This document shows, piece after piece, positions 1-7,835 of a stretch of 64,000 nt of DNA; positions within the stretch are counted from its first letter, which is position 1; the number at the start of each line of letters is the position of its first letter. Position numbers and translations under genes: made by a program. The notes under the pieces are model-generated. The model was not told where the DNA came from. It was given only the letters and a program-made list of their open reading frames with translations, and searched no databases. This DNA is from Xiheimicrobium sp052034585 (lineage in GTDB: Bacteria; Myxococcota; Myxococcia; Myxococcales; Myxococcaceae). The stretch covers positions 1-64,000 of the forward strand of contig JBPOIJ010000065.1 in assembly GCA_052034585.1 (NCBI GenBank), given 5' to 3'.

Positions 1-513
1 CTGCAACGGTGTCCGTGGACAGGTCCTTCGTGCATCTGAGAACGAAGTCGCCAAAGCCTGTTCGGACTCGAACCTGGCATAGAAAACGAAGTCCAAACTG
101 CCGTCCGTCTTCTCGAAGACCATTCCGTCCGTGTCCAGCAGCAGCACGCCGTCAACTACGGCGCCCGTGAGCCAGCCTTCGGATCCAACTGCGAAAGGAG
201 AGTTCGTTCGAATCTGCCCATTGCGAACTGGAGCACTCACGAACGCGGACTTCGTCCCTGCACCAATGCCACCGACGTCGAGCTTCACATCGAGTTGGAC
301 CGGTGTGAGCTTGAGCGGCGATTGGGGCCAGGGTGAGAATGTTCGAACAGTCTCCGCGCCGAACGACTCGACACTGACCTTCCCGACCAGGTCGTACGAT
401 CGCGAGAGCATGCAGATGTCGCCTTGAACCCTTCGGGCCACTGCCTCGGAAGCCCAAATGCCGGGCTCGCCACACCCTACCAACGCTACGCAAACCGCGA
501 ACAAGCTCCTCAT
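1..513 (-). CDS. Secreted lipoprotein, 3' end beyond window
   Basis: Reading the minus strand from an ATG at 513 gives 171 open codons that run off the left edge, so the C-terminus is missing. The protein opens with a short lipoprotein signal (MRSLFAVCVALVGCGEPG; lipobox LVGC, lipidated Cys at residue 14), so it is probably anchored in the inner or outer membrane facing the periplasm. A GGAG ribosome-binding site lies about 7 bases before the ATG. I recognise no domain in the remaining sequence. Codon choice has visibly more A/T-ending codons (GTT, ATT, ACA, CAA, TCA) than the neighbouring genes, which suggests a fast-evolving or acquired gene. That this is a real gene is well supported by the uninterrupted frame, signal peptide and RBS; its function is unknown. 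Confidence 0.75.
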   Translation of the reverse strand, partial: MRSLFAVCVALVGCGEPGIWASEAVARRVQGDICMLSRSYDLVGKVSVESFGAETVRTFSPWPQSPLKLTPVQLDVKLDVGGIGAGTKSAFVSAPVRNGQIRTNSPFAVGSEGWLTGAVVDGVLLLDTDGMVFEKTDGSLDFVFYARFESEQALATSFSDARRTCPRTPLQ

Positions 514-641
514 CGTCGTACTCCATTCGTAGCAACTCATCGCCCCGCACCCGCAGCGTTTCGAAGCCGGCCTGTTCGAGTTGCACTGACACTAGACCCG
601 TGACTCCGCGAATCCCAATGCCCCACGGACTTCCCACGACG

Positions 642-677
642 CAAAACGGGGCGCCTCCACCGAAGGAAGCGCCCCGT
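642..677 (-). terminator. Intrinsic terminator of the 904-residue lipoprotein gene
   Basis: On the minus strand a perfect 9-bp stem (ACGGGGCGC at 677-669, GCGCCCCGT at 654-646) with a 14-base loop is followed directly by TTTTGC. It lies about 23 bases after the stop codon of the lipoprotein gene ending at 700. Confidence 0.75.
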
Positions 678-699
678 CTGCACTGCGGCCAGCGTCAGC

Positions 700-3414
700 T
701 TAGTTGATGGTGACGCCCATCTTGCTGATGGAGATCTCCGGCTGAACCGGGGTGGCGGCGTCGTAGAACAGCTGCGCCTTCACCGTCGCGCCCGTGGCCG
801 TGCAGCCCCCAGGCAGGGTGAACTCGACCTCGCCGCTGCCAGCCTTGGTCTCGGTCGACGAGCTCATGAGGTCGCAGCCAGGAATGGCAGCGCCGGTCGC
901 CGTCGCGAACGTGAGCTTCACGAGCCCGTCATCGCCAGCCGCCGTGCCGATCTTGAACTTCTCGACCGCGACCGTGATCTTTCCGGCGTCCGCAACAGGC
1001 ATCGCGAGGTCGGTCTTGAACGACACCGACTGCTCGCCGTAGTCGAGGAAGCCGAAGGCGGTGAGGTAGTTGGTGACGCGGTCGTAGTTCGTGGCGTTGA
1101 GCTCGACGAGGGCCTGGAACGAGAGCGCCGGGCCACCAGCAGGCGTCGGTGCACCGCTCAAGCGGAGCGCCTGGACCTGCATCGGCGAACGGCCACCAGC
1201 GGCCATGCCCGACTTGAAGAGGCGATCGCGGAACGTGCCCGGAACGGCAGGCAGCGAGAAGCCGTCAGCCGCGCGGGCGGCGTCGAACAGCACGTCCCAG
1301 CGGTGCTCGAGCTCGTCCGAGAACGTCACGCGAATGACCTGCGAGCTGGTGCCGAGGCCCGTCGCGACGGACGAGGTGACGAACTTGAAGCTGCGGGGAC
1401 CGATGCCAGCCACCGCCGCGGTGTGCGCGTTGAAGCGACCCGACTCGGGGAACGTGGGGAACGCCTGACCCGAGATGTCGATCGGCGCCGCGCCACGGGG
1501 GTCGAACACGAGCTTGTTGTCAGCGAGGCGAACGAACAGCGCCGAAGCGCCAACCTGGGCCGACTTGTCCGAGGCCGCCGCTGCCGAGAGGGCAGCCACG
1601 ATGATGCCGTACTCCGAGCCTTCGGTGCCGCTGTGCGAGGGCGCCGAACGAACCGGGAGCAGACCCGCCGCGGGCAGCGTGTCCTGCTTGTCGAGGGTGT
1701 CGTCGACCGGGGTGGCCACGTTGACGGCAGCGCCGAGACCGAGCGGGATGACGCCGCGGCCGGGAACGTTGACGCCCGTGAGAGCCAGCGCGCCGTCGGC
1801 GAACTTGCCGCGGTACGAGGGCATCTTCGGAGCCTTGAGCGCGAAGCCGAAGCCGAGCGGAATGTTCGCCCACTTCAGGTTCTTGTCCGTGAAGTGACCG
1901 GTGTTCGAGTAGTCCCAGCCCTTGGTGCAGTTCGGGTACGTCTGGCCTTCCTTGCAGGCCGCGTTCGCCATGTTGAACTGCACGTCGCGAACGATCGACG
2001 AGTTCAGCTTGCGGATGAGCGGCTGAACCTGACCGAGGATGCTGCCGATGTTGATGTTGTCGGTGCCGCCCGAGAAGGCGCCGAGCAGAGGGCTCAGGTC
2101 ACCGATGGTGAGCTCGCCCGAGAACGCCCAGGCCGCGCGCGTGCCGCAGTCGCCAGCGCGAATCTTCGTCTCGTCAGCAGCGCCCGAGGCATCGGTGCAC
2201 ACGCCGTTGAGGCCGAGGCCCGCGAGGGTGTTCTTGTTCGTCTCGCTGAACACGAGGAACGCGCCGTCGGGAACGTTGACGTTCATGTCGATCGTCGTGC
2301 CGAGCTTGATGCGCGTGGGGCGCGAGGGGCCGAGCAGCTGGGTGAGGTTGAGGTTGGTGACCGCACCGGCCAGCGACATGCCGCCGACGCCCGCCTTGAT
2401 GTTGGCGTTCATCGGGTAGCCGTCGAACGTGCCCTTGTAGCCGCCGAACTTGTTCACCGGGTTCCGGCGGAGCACCACGTTCAGCACGTTCGCGTCGGGG
2501 CCCGAGGGGCGGTAGTTCGCGATGGTGACGAAGGTGAACTCGGCGTGGAACACGGTGACGCTGTACTGGGTCGCCGCGCCGAAGACGTAGCTGCCCACGC
2601 CCGCTGCGTTGGTCTCGACGGGAGCCGGCTGAGCGATCTCGGCACCAGCCGCATCGCTGACGATCACGCGCGCGCCCGAGATGGGACGGCCCGTGAGCTC
2701 ATCGGTGACGACGACGCTGCCGCCCATCGCCGGAGCCGCAACCACCTGCGCCTTGCCCGTGCACGTGACGCTGCCGAAGGCGGCCTGAACCGCATCAGCG
2801 GGCGCGCTGCCCATCGCGGAAGCAGTGAACTCGGTGGAGAGGCCCGTCGCAGGCATCGGAGCAGACAATGCGCTGCCAGCCGTCGCCGTCCACGTCGCGC
2901 CCTCCTTGATGATGACGGGCTCGGTGCCGGCCCACGCCGACACCCAGAACTTCATCTTCGAACCGGCCTTCACGACCGCGTAGTCGGGAATGATCGCGCA
3001 GCGCGTGACCGTCGAAGCCGCGGGAGCCGTCTCGCACTTGCCGCTGCGGCAGACGAGGGTGCTTCCACAGTCGGCGTCGGCCGAGCAGAGCTTGGGCTTG
3101 CACTCACCACCGGCCTCGGTGAAGTCACAGACACACGAGGTCTCGGTCGCGCACTGCTCGAGCGCCGTCGCGCCAGCCGCCGTACGGCCGCTCGGCGTGC
3201 ACTGCGCGTTGCTGCTGCAGTCCGGCACGCACGTGCTCGAGCTTCGCGAGCAGCGGAAGAGCTTGGGGCACTGATCATCGTCGTTGCACGAGTCAGTGGC
3301 ACCGCCACCGCCAGAGCCGCCGTCGTTGCCAGGTGTCGTGGGACCACACGCGATCGAGGACAGCGCCGCAGCAGCGAGCGCCACCCAGAGGGTGTTGCGA
3401 AGCTCAGCCTTCAT
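700..3414 (-). CDS. Large Cys-rich lipoprotein with carboxypeptidase-regulatory-like domain
   Basis: A 904-residue exported lipoprotein. The signal peptide ends in SSIAC with the lipidated Cys at about residue 23, followed by a Gly/Ser-rich linker. Residues about 43-130 form a Cys-rich region of repeated D-x-C / C-x-P-x-x-F-x-C patterns, common in myxobacterial surface proteins. Residues about 233-315 resemble a carboxypeptidase regulatory-like beta-sandwich (GGSVVVTDELTGRPISGARV). The remaining ~590 residues are beta-rich and unassigned. AAGGGAG stands 8 bases before the ATG, and a TTGACA hexamer lies upstream at 3496-3491, although no good -10 follows it. The gene is monocistronic and ends at a clear terminator. 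It is probably a cell-surface protein; the ligand is unknown. Confidence 0.85.
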   Translation of the reverse strand: MKAELRNTLWVALAAAALSSIACGPTTPGNDGGSGGGGATDSCNDDDQCPKLFRCSRSSSTCVPDCSSNAQCTPSGRTAAGATALEQCATETSCVCDFTEAGGECKPKLCSADADCGSTLVCRSGKCETAPAASTVTRCAIIPDYAVVKAGSKMKFWVSAWAGTEPVIIKEGATWTATAGSALSAPMPATGLSTEFTASAMGSAPADAVQAAFGSVTCTGKAQVVAAPAMGGSVVVTDELTGRPISGARVIVSDAAGAEIAQPAPVETNAAGVGSYVFGAATQYSVTVFHAEFTFVTIANYRPSGPDANVLNVVLRRNPVNKFGGYKGTFDGYPMNANIKAGVGGMSLAGAVTNLNLTQLLGPSRPTRIKLGTTIDMNVNVPDGAFLVFSETNKNTLAGLGLNGVCTDASGAADETKIRAGDCGTRAAWAFSGELTIGDLSPLLGAFSGGTDNINIGSILGQVQPLIRKLNSSIVRDVQFNMANAACKEGQTYPNCTKGWDYSNTGHFTDKNLKWANIPLGFGFALKAPKMPSYRGKFADGALALTGVNVPGRGVIPLGLGAAVNVATPVDDTLDKQDTLPAAGLLPVRSAPSHSGTEGSEYGIIVAALSAAAASDKSAQVGASALFVRLADNKLVFDPRGAAPIDISGQAFPTFPESGRFNAHTAAVAGIGPRSFKFVTSSVATGLGTSSQVIRVTFSDELEHRWDVLFDAARAADGFSLPAVPGTFRDRLFKSGMAAGGRSPMQVQALRLSGAPTPAGGPALSFQALVELNATNYDRVTNYLTAFGFLDYGEQSVSFKTDLAMPVADAGKITVAVEKFKIGTAAGDDGLVKLTFATATGAAIPGCDLMSSSTETKAGSGEVEFTLPGGCTATGATVKAQLFYDAATPVQPEISISKMGVTIN

Positions 3415-3610
3415 TCGAAATACTCCCTTTGAGGTGGAAACGGCCCTTGGGTGAGAAAGGCGCGGCTCGTTTCCGATATCGGCCTACCCGTGTCAACCGG
3501 GACTGGTGACGCACAGCGACGCTCGTGCCATCTGGGTTCACAAACCGTTTCGCACAGTTGGGTCTTGCGACGCGTGACAGGACTGTCGTGGTCACCGAGA
3601 CTGGAGCGCC

Positions 3611-3904
3611 GTGGCCTCGCGAACGCCCAGAGTGTCAGGAGATCTGCTCGGCAGTGTGCTCGCGTCGGTGTCGCGTGAATCCGGGTCGGCGGTCGTGCTC
3701 ACGCCCGTGTGGCGGCAGGTTGTGGGTGAGACGCTCGCCGGCGTTTCCGCTCCCCGAAAGTGGCTGGGGACGACGTTGGTGATCGGCTGCGCGAGCGCGT
3801 CCTGGGCGTCGGAGCTGTCCCAGCAGAAGGGGCAGTGGCTCACCCGGCTTCAGCAACGACTGGGAAAGAAAACGGTCGAGGCTCTCGTCTTCGAGGTCGC
3901 ATGA
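3611..3904 (+). CDS. DUF721/DciA-like protein
   Basis: A 97-residue protein matching the DUF721/DciA family pattern: a conserved W-x-x-V-V-G-E segment near residue 35, a hydrophobic G-x-x-L-V-I-G-C strand, S-W-A-S-E-L, and a C-terminal L-x-x-R-L-G-K-K. DciA proteins load the replicative helicase DnaB in many bacteria, but members this short include relatives of unproven function. The start is a TTG or GTG-type codon in a region with no strong ribosome-binding site, so the N-terminus is uncertain. Its stop overlaps the start of the next gene by 4 bases (ATGA), which indicates translational coupling to the CAP-domain gene. Confidence 0.7.
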   Translation: MASRTPRVSGDLLGSVLASVSRESGSAVVLTPVWRQVVGETLAGVSAPRKWLGTTLVIGCASASWASELSQQKGQWLTRLQQRLGKKTVEALVFEVA

Positions 3905-5385
3905 CCTGGCTGGTCGTTCTCACCCTCGCCGCGACGCCGACGATCGAGCAACAGGCCTCGTCGCTCGTTCGTGAGCGCTTCGAGACCGCAGGCCGCAGTC
4001 CGCCGGTCGATGACGCTCGCCTCGGCCTGGCCGCACGCAGTCTGGCGAAGCTGGCACTCGAGCAGTCCGCGAGTGACGCCGCCGGGCTCCTGGCCGTGAC
4101 GGGCGCGGTCTCGGCGACTGGCGGTTGGGACGCGAGCCCGACTGCGATTCTCATCAGAGCGCCACCCGAACGGCTGATGGAGGAGTTGAGCAAGCTGCAG
4201 AGCCTCGCGAATGAGCCTGCCCAGGCGCTGGGCGTCGGGTTCGCCGAGCAGAATCGACACGGCGCGATCTGTGTCCTCCTCACCCAGCGCAAGTTCGAGC
4301 TCGAGCCCCTGCCCCGCCACTTCAAGAAGGCGCCAGGCACGGTCGACGTGTGCGGAACGCTGAGCGAGCCGCTCGAGACGGCCGAACTCTTCGTCACGAA
4401 GCCCACAGGCGCGGTGGTTCGACTTCCGATGGTGGCCAGAGCGAAGCACGGCCTCTGCGGCTCCTTCCGCCCAACCGATGGCCGCAACGTCGTCGAGGTG
4501 CTGGGCCGCGGCCCGAAGGGACCCGAGGTCGCCGCGATCTTCTTCGTCGACGTCGGCCAGGCCGTCGCGACCGCCGATCAACACGTCGTGGAGCCCGCCA
4601 CTGCCGCCGACGCCCGGCGTGCCGTCCTCTCGCGTATCAACGGGCTTCGCCGCACGATGGGCCTGGTCTCCGTCGTCGCTGCCCCGGGCCTCGACGCGAT
4701 CGCGCAGGCCTACGCCCAGCGCATGGCGACCGAGGCCTTCTTCGCGCACGTCGATCCACAAGGTGGCGATCTGAAGTCGCGGCTCGTCGCGGCCAAGTAC
4801 CGCTTCAGCGCAGCTGGAGAGAACCTTGGCGCCTCTTCCGGGCCGCTCGCAGCGCACTTCGGCATCGAGCACAGCCCCGGCCACCGCCTGAACCTCCTCG
4901 AGGAGCACCACCGGGCCCTGGGCGTCGGGATCGCGACGAGAGCGGAAGACGGGCTGACCGTGCTCGTCGAAGTGCTCGCTGCTCCGCTCGATGACGGAGG
5001 CGATGATCCCGCAGGGGCCGCCTACCTCGCCCTCGACGAGCTGCGCGCGAAGCGTGGCCTCAAGCCGCTCAAACGACACCCCGTGCTCGAGGCGCTGGCC
5101 CAGGAGCACGCGCGCCGCTGTCTCTCACGCGATCTGCTGAAGGCCGACCTTCCCGATGGCCGCAAGCTGCACGACAAGGTCTTCGAAGCGATGACTGACG
5201 CGAGGGAGGCCTCGGTCGATCTCGCCATCGTCGAAGCGCCTTCGTTGCTCCCCGCGTCGAAGAACCTCTCGAACCCGGCCTACACGACGGTTGGGCTGGG
5301 GCTCGTGCGAGGCGATTCCGAGAAGTACGGCCCCGACAAGCTGTGGCTGGTCGTCATCTACGCGAACCGAGCGCCAGAGAACTGA
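3901..5385 (+). CDS. Secreted protein with two CAP (SCP/PR1) domains
   Basis: A 494-residue protein with a short hydrophobic N-terminus (MTWLVVLTLAATPT) that is a plausible signal peptide. After an uncharacterised N-terminal half, residues about 240-360 form a CAP/SCP domain: R-x-A-V-L-S-R-I-N-x-L-R, then F-F-A-H-V-D, A-G-E-N-L-G and S-P-G-H-R. The Ala-Gly-Glu-Asn and Gly-His-Arg motifs are those of bacterial CAP proteins. A second, weaker CAP-like repeat follows (ALDELRAKRGLKPLKRHPVL, then L-V-V-I-Y-A near the end) and has lost the AGEN motif. The ATG at 3901 was chosen because it gives the signal peptide and overlaps the DciA-like stop. The role of bacterial CAP proteins is mostly unknown. 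Confidence 0.8.
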   Translation: MTWLVVLTLAATPTIEQQASSLVRERFETAGRSPPVDDARLGLAARSLAKLALEQSASDAAGLLAVTGAVSATGGWDASPTAILIRAPPERLMEELSKLQSLANEPAQALGVGFAEQNRHGAICVLLTQRKFELEPLPRHFKKAPGTVDVCGTLSEPLETAELFVTKPTGAVVRLPMVARAKHGLCGSFRPTDGRNVVEVLGRGPKGPEVAAIFFVDVGQAVATADQHVVEPATAADARRAVLSRINGLRRTMGLVSVVAAPGLDAIAQAYAQRMATEAFFAHVDPQGGDLKSRLVAAKYRFSAAGENLGASSGPLAAHFGIEHSPGHRLNLLEEHHRALGVGIATRAEDGLTVLVEVLAAPLDDGGDDPAGAAYLALDELRAKRGLKPLKRHPVLEALAQEHARRCLSRDLLKADLPDGRKLHDKVFEAMTDAREASVDLAIVEAPSLLPASKNLSNPAYTTVGLGLVRGDSEKYGPDKLWLVVIYANRAPEN

Positions 5386-5458
5386 CGCGCGCGCTGGGGA
5401 AAAAGTGCGGCCCTCGCAGATCTGCGGGCTACATTCTCCTTCAGCAGAGGGGCTCACC

Positions 5459-7240
5459 GTGACCACGACCAACCGACCCGTCATCCTCGCGATCGACGAG
5501 GATCGCTCCAATCAGGGAAAGCTGGCCCAGGCGTTCAACGCGCAGGGCCTCTTCTACCGATTCATCACCGATCGCCGGAAGGTCGCGGGCGGCATCAAGC
5601 AGCTCTCTCCCGACATCCTCATGGTGTTCGGCGAGCTCTCGAGCGATTTCGTCATTCAGGTCCTCGACACGGTCGCAGCTGACGTCGCCTCCTCGGCCCT
5701 GCCGATCATCGTCGTCGCCGGAGACATCAGCGACGCGCAGTTCGTCACCGGCCTTCGCACCAATGTCGTCGCGCTCTTCCCCACGCCGTTCGAAGCCGCG
5801 AGCGTGATGGCGGTGAAGGGGTTGTTCGACGAGCTGCACGCCCGGCCCGGCGTCGTGAAGGGCCAGGGCGACGCGAAGCTGCTCCACCGGTTGATCGATC
5901 ACATTCGCCGAACCCGCCGCGCCGGAGCGTTGATCATCGACCCGCGCACGCCGAACGAAGGCAAGGCGGTGTTCAGCCACGGCAAGCTCGAGCGCGCGTC
6001 GTTCCTGGGAGCCGTGGGTCCCGACGCCCTCAAGGCGATGAGCGCGGTGCCCCGGTGCGCGTGGACGTTCAGCGAAGTCGCAGGTCAGGCTGGTGATGGC
6101 GCGGGCGTGGTGATCGAGGTCGGCGACGTGGTGACCGGCGAGCACGAGGTCATCGTCGGCCACGAGGTGGTGGAGGACGAGCCGCTCGCGTTCGAGGTCT
6201 CGGTGCCCCGGCCGTCTGCGCCCTCCGAACCTCCACCTCCCCCGCCCAACCTCACGCCCGAGCCGATGCTCGCGCCCGGCATTCAGGCGATTCAGCTGCT
6301 GCTGGTCGACGACGACGAAGCGATCTTGCGCATGTTCAAGACGCTCTTCGTGAAGCACGGCTTCCAGGTGAGCACCGCGACCGATGGGCAGCTCGGCGCT
6401 GAGGTGGCGCTGACGAAGGCGTTCGACGTGGTGCTTGCCGATCTCAACATGCCGCACCTCGATGGGTGGGGACTCCTTCGCCTCTTGCGAGAGGACTTCC
6501 GTACCCGTGAGCTGCCCGTGGCCTTCATCTCGGCGCACGACGACTACCGCGAGTCGCTCAAGGCCCTGAACGCCGGAGCGCAGGCCTACCTCTCGAAGGG
6601 CACCCGCCTCGACGCGCTGGTGACGCAGGTGAAGAAGATGCTCGAGCCGCGGCAGGGCGCGCTGAGCCTGCTGGCCTCCGGGGCTCCGTTCTCGCTGCAG
6701 GTCGCTCCGGTCGGTCCGCAATGGCTGCTCATTCACCTGGCCGAGCTTCACGCCTCCGGCCGGCTCGAGGCGCGCGACGGGTGGGCGAACTACGCCCTCT
6801 TCTTCACCGACGGCGTGTGCACGCACTGCTCTGCGACAGCCGGCAAGTACACGGCCGAGGGCGAGAAGGCCTTCAACGCCTTCGTGGCGAGCAAGAACGC
6901 CGAAGGCACGTGGACTCCGGGCAACGGCGCGGCGGCTCAGAACCTTCACCTCGCGACACCCGTGTTGATCGAGCGCGCGTGCGCCACGCTGAACGAGAAC
7001 GAGCGCCGCATGCGTGAGAGCCTGATGGTGACGGCCACGCAGGTCGACGTGAACGACGAACTCTACGCGGTGTACCGGCAGGTGGGCCCAAAGCAGTGGC
7101 TCGAGGCAGCGAAGCTCATCTGCGAAGACAAGCTCTCACCGCGCGACATCATCGGCCGGCTCGAGATCAGCCCCATCGACGTGGAAGAGACGATGAAAGA
7201 TCTCATTCGCCGCGGCGTGGTGACGCTGAAGAAGGCGTGA
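5459..7240 (+). CDS. Response regulator with pseudo-receiver, receiver and DUF4388-like domains
   Basis: The GTG start (593 residues) is chosen because the domain begins right after it (RPVILAIDED). Residues 1-125 look like a receiver fold in which the acceptor Asp strand reads I-L-M-V-F-G-E, so it is a pseudo-receiver. Residues about 140-215 resemble a DUF4388/PATAN-like domain. A Pro-rich linker (residues 245-270) precedes a canonical receiver at 278-395 with LLLVDDDE, acceptor Asp328 in VVLADLNMP and Lys in YLSKG. The C-terminal ~190 residues again look DUF4388-like, then helical. There is no DNA-binding domain, so output is probably by protein contact. Such proteins are frequent in myxobacterial gliding, polarity and development pathways; the partner kinase is not in this window. 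Confidence 0.85.
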   Translation: MTTTNRPVILAIDEDRSNQGKLAQAFNAQGLFYRFITDRRKVAGGIKQLSPDILMVFGELSSDFVIQVLDTVAADVASSALPIIVVAGDISDAQFVTGLRTNVVALFPTPFEAASVMAVKGLFDELHARPGVVKGQGDAKLLHRLIDHIRRTRRAGALIIDPRTPNEGKAVFSHGKLERASFLGAVGPDALKAMSAVPRCAWTFSEVAGQAGDGAGVVIEVGDVVTGEHEVIVGHEVVEDEPLAFEVSVPRPSAPSEPPPPPPNLTPEPMLAPGIQAIQLLLVDDDEAILRMFKTLFVKHGFQVSTATDGQLGAEVALTKAFDVVLADLNMPHLDGWGLLRLLREDFRTRELPVAFISAHDDYRESLKALNAGAQAYLSKGTRLDALVTQVKKMLEPRQGALSLLASGAPFSLQVAPVGPQWLLIHLAELHASGRLEARDGWANYALFFTDGVCTHCSATAGKYTAEGEKAFNAFVASKNAEGTWTPGNGAAAQNLHLATPVLIERACATLNENERRMRESLMVTATQVDVNDELYAVYRQVGPKQWLEAAKLICEDKLSPRDIIGRLEISPIDVEETMKDLIRRGVVTLKKA

Positions 7241-7241
7241 G

Positions 7242-7281
7242 AAAAAACAGCCGCGCCCGGAACATCACTCCGGAGCGCGGC
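7242..7281 (-). terminator. Intrinsic terminator for the small Cys protein gene
   Basis: A GC-rich hairpin (GCCGCGCCCGGA at 7250-7261 with TCCGGAGCGCGGC at 7269-7281, one bulged A, 7-base loop) is followed on the minus strand by TGTTTTTTC. The T-run is on the minus-strand side, so it ends the gene stopping at 7322. It sits directly after the plus-strand response-regulator stop and could also protect that mRNA 3' end. Confidence 0.7.
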
Positions 7282-7321
7282 GGAACTGTGCTTGAGCTGT
7301 GAACGTCGCTGGGATGGTGGT

Positions 7322-7555
7322 TCAGACCAGACGGCGCTGAGTCGCGAACGACTCGATGCCCATCTGCGGCCCGGACGGCAGCGCGTAGAGGGGGCACTTG
7401 ATGCAGGTGAAGCTCTGCCAGCCACGACGCACGGCCTCATCGAGGCAGTTGTCGTAGTGGGAGCAGTTGAGGTTTCGATGCTGCTCGACGCCGAGGCGCT
7501 TGGGACCGGCCTCGGGATTGATCGACTGCGGTAGTTCGGTCGGACACGGCTTCAT
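7322..7555 (-). CDS. Small cysteine-rich protein, possible metal binder
   Basis: A 77-residue soluble protein of unknown function. Residues about 31-55 carry four cysteines in a compact pattern, C-S-H-Y-D-N-C then C-I-K-C-P-L-Y, preceded by the Cys at residue 4. The pairs C-x5-C and C-x2-C could form a zinc or iron site. The gene lies alone between convergent and divergent neighbours and has its own terminator, which supports a real gene. Similar small Cys proteins occur in other myxobacteria as far as I recall, but I know of no assigned role. The start is an ATG with a weak ribosome-binding site. Confidence 0.7.
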   Translation of the reverse strand: MKPCPTELPQSINPEAGPKRLGVEQHRNLNCSHYDNCLDEAVRRGWQSFTCIKCPLYALPSGPQMGIESFATQRRLV

Positions 7556-7835
7556 GTTTGGTTCGGCCTCCCTGAGAAACTCCCCCCGTCATGAGAACGA
7601 CTGACCACTTCGGCTGACGGCGCGCCCGAGCTTGTCTCCCCTCCCAACCGCCGCAACTTCTCCCCTGCTCGGAACAGCGGCGCACCCTACCGGATCCATG
7701 CTGCACTTCGTCAATCCGGGCGGCGCGGAATCCTTATCGGATTCACTCCGTTTCCTGCTCGAAGACTTCGACTACGGTTCAGCACGCAGCGTGTACGGCA
7801 CCTCTCGAACAAATGTCAAAGGGGGGGCCTCCTCG

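Noticed and set aside
1303..3432. A 709-residue plus-strand frame opposite the 904-residue lipoprotein
   Set aside because: Arg/Ala-rich translation with no motif, while the opposite strand has signal peptide, RBS and terminator.
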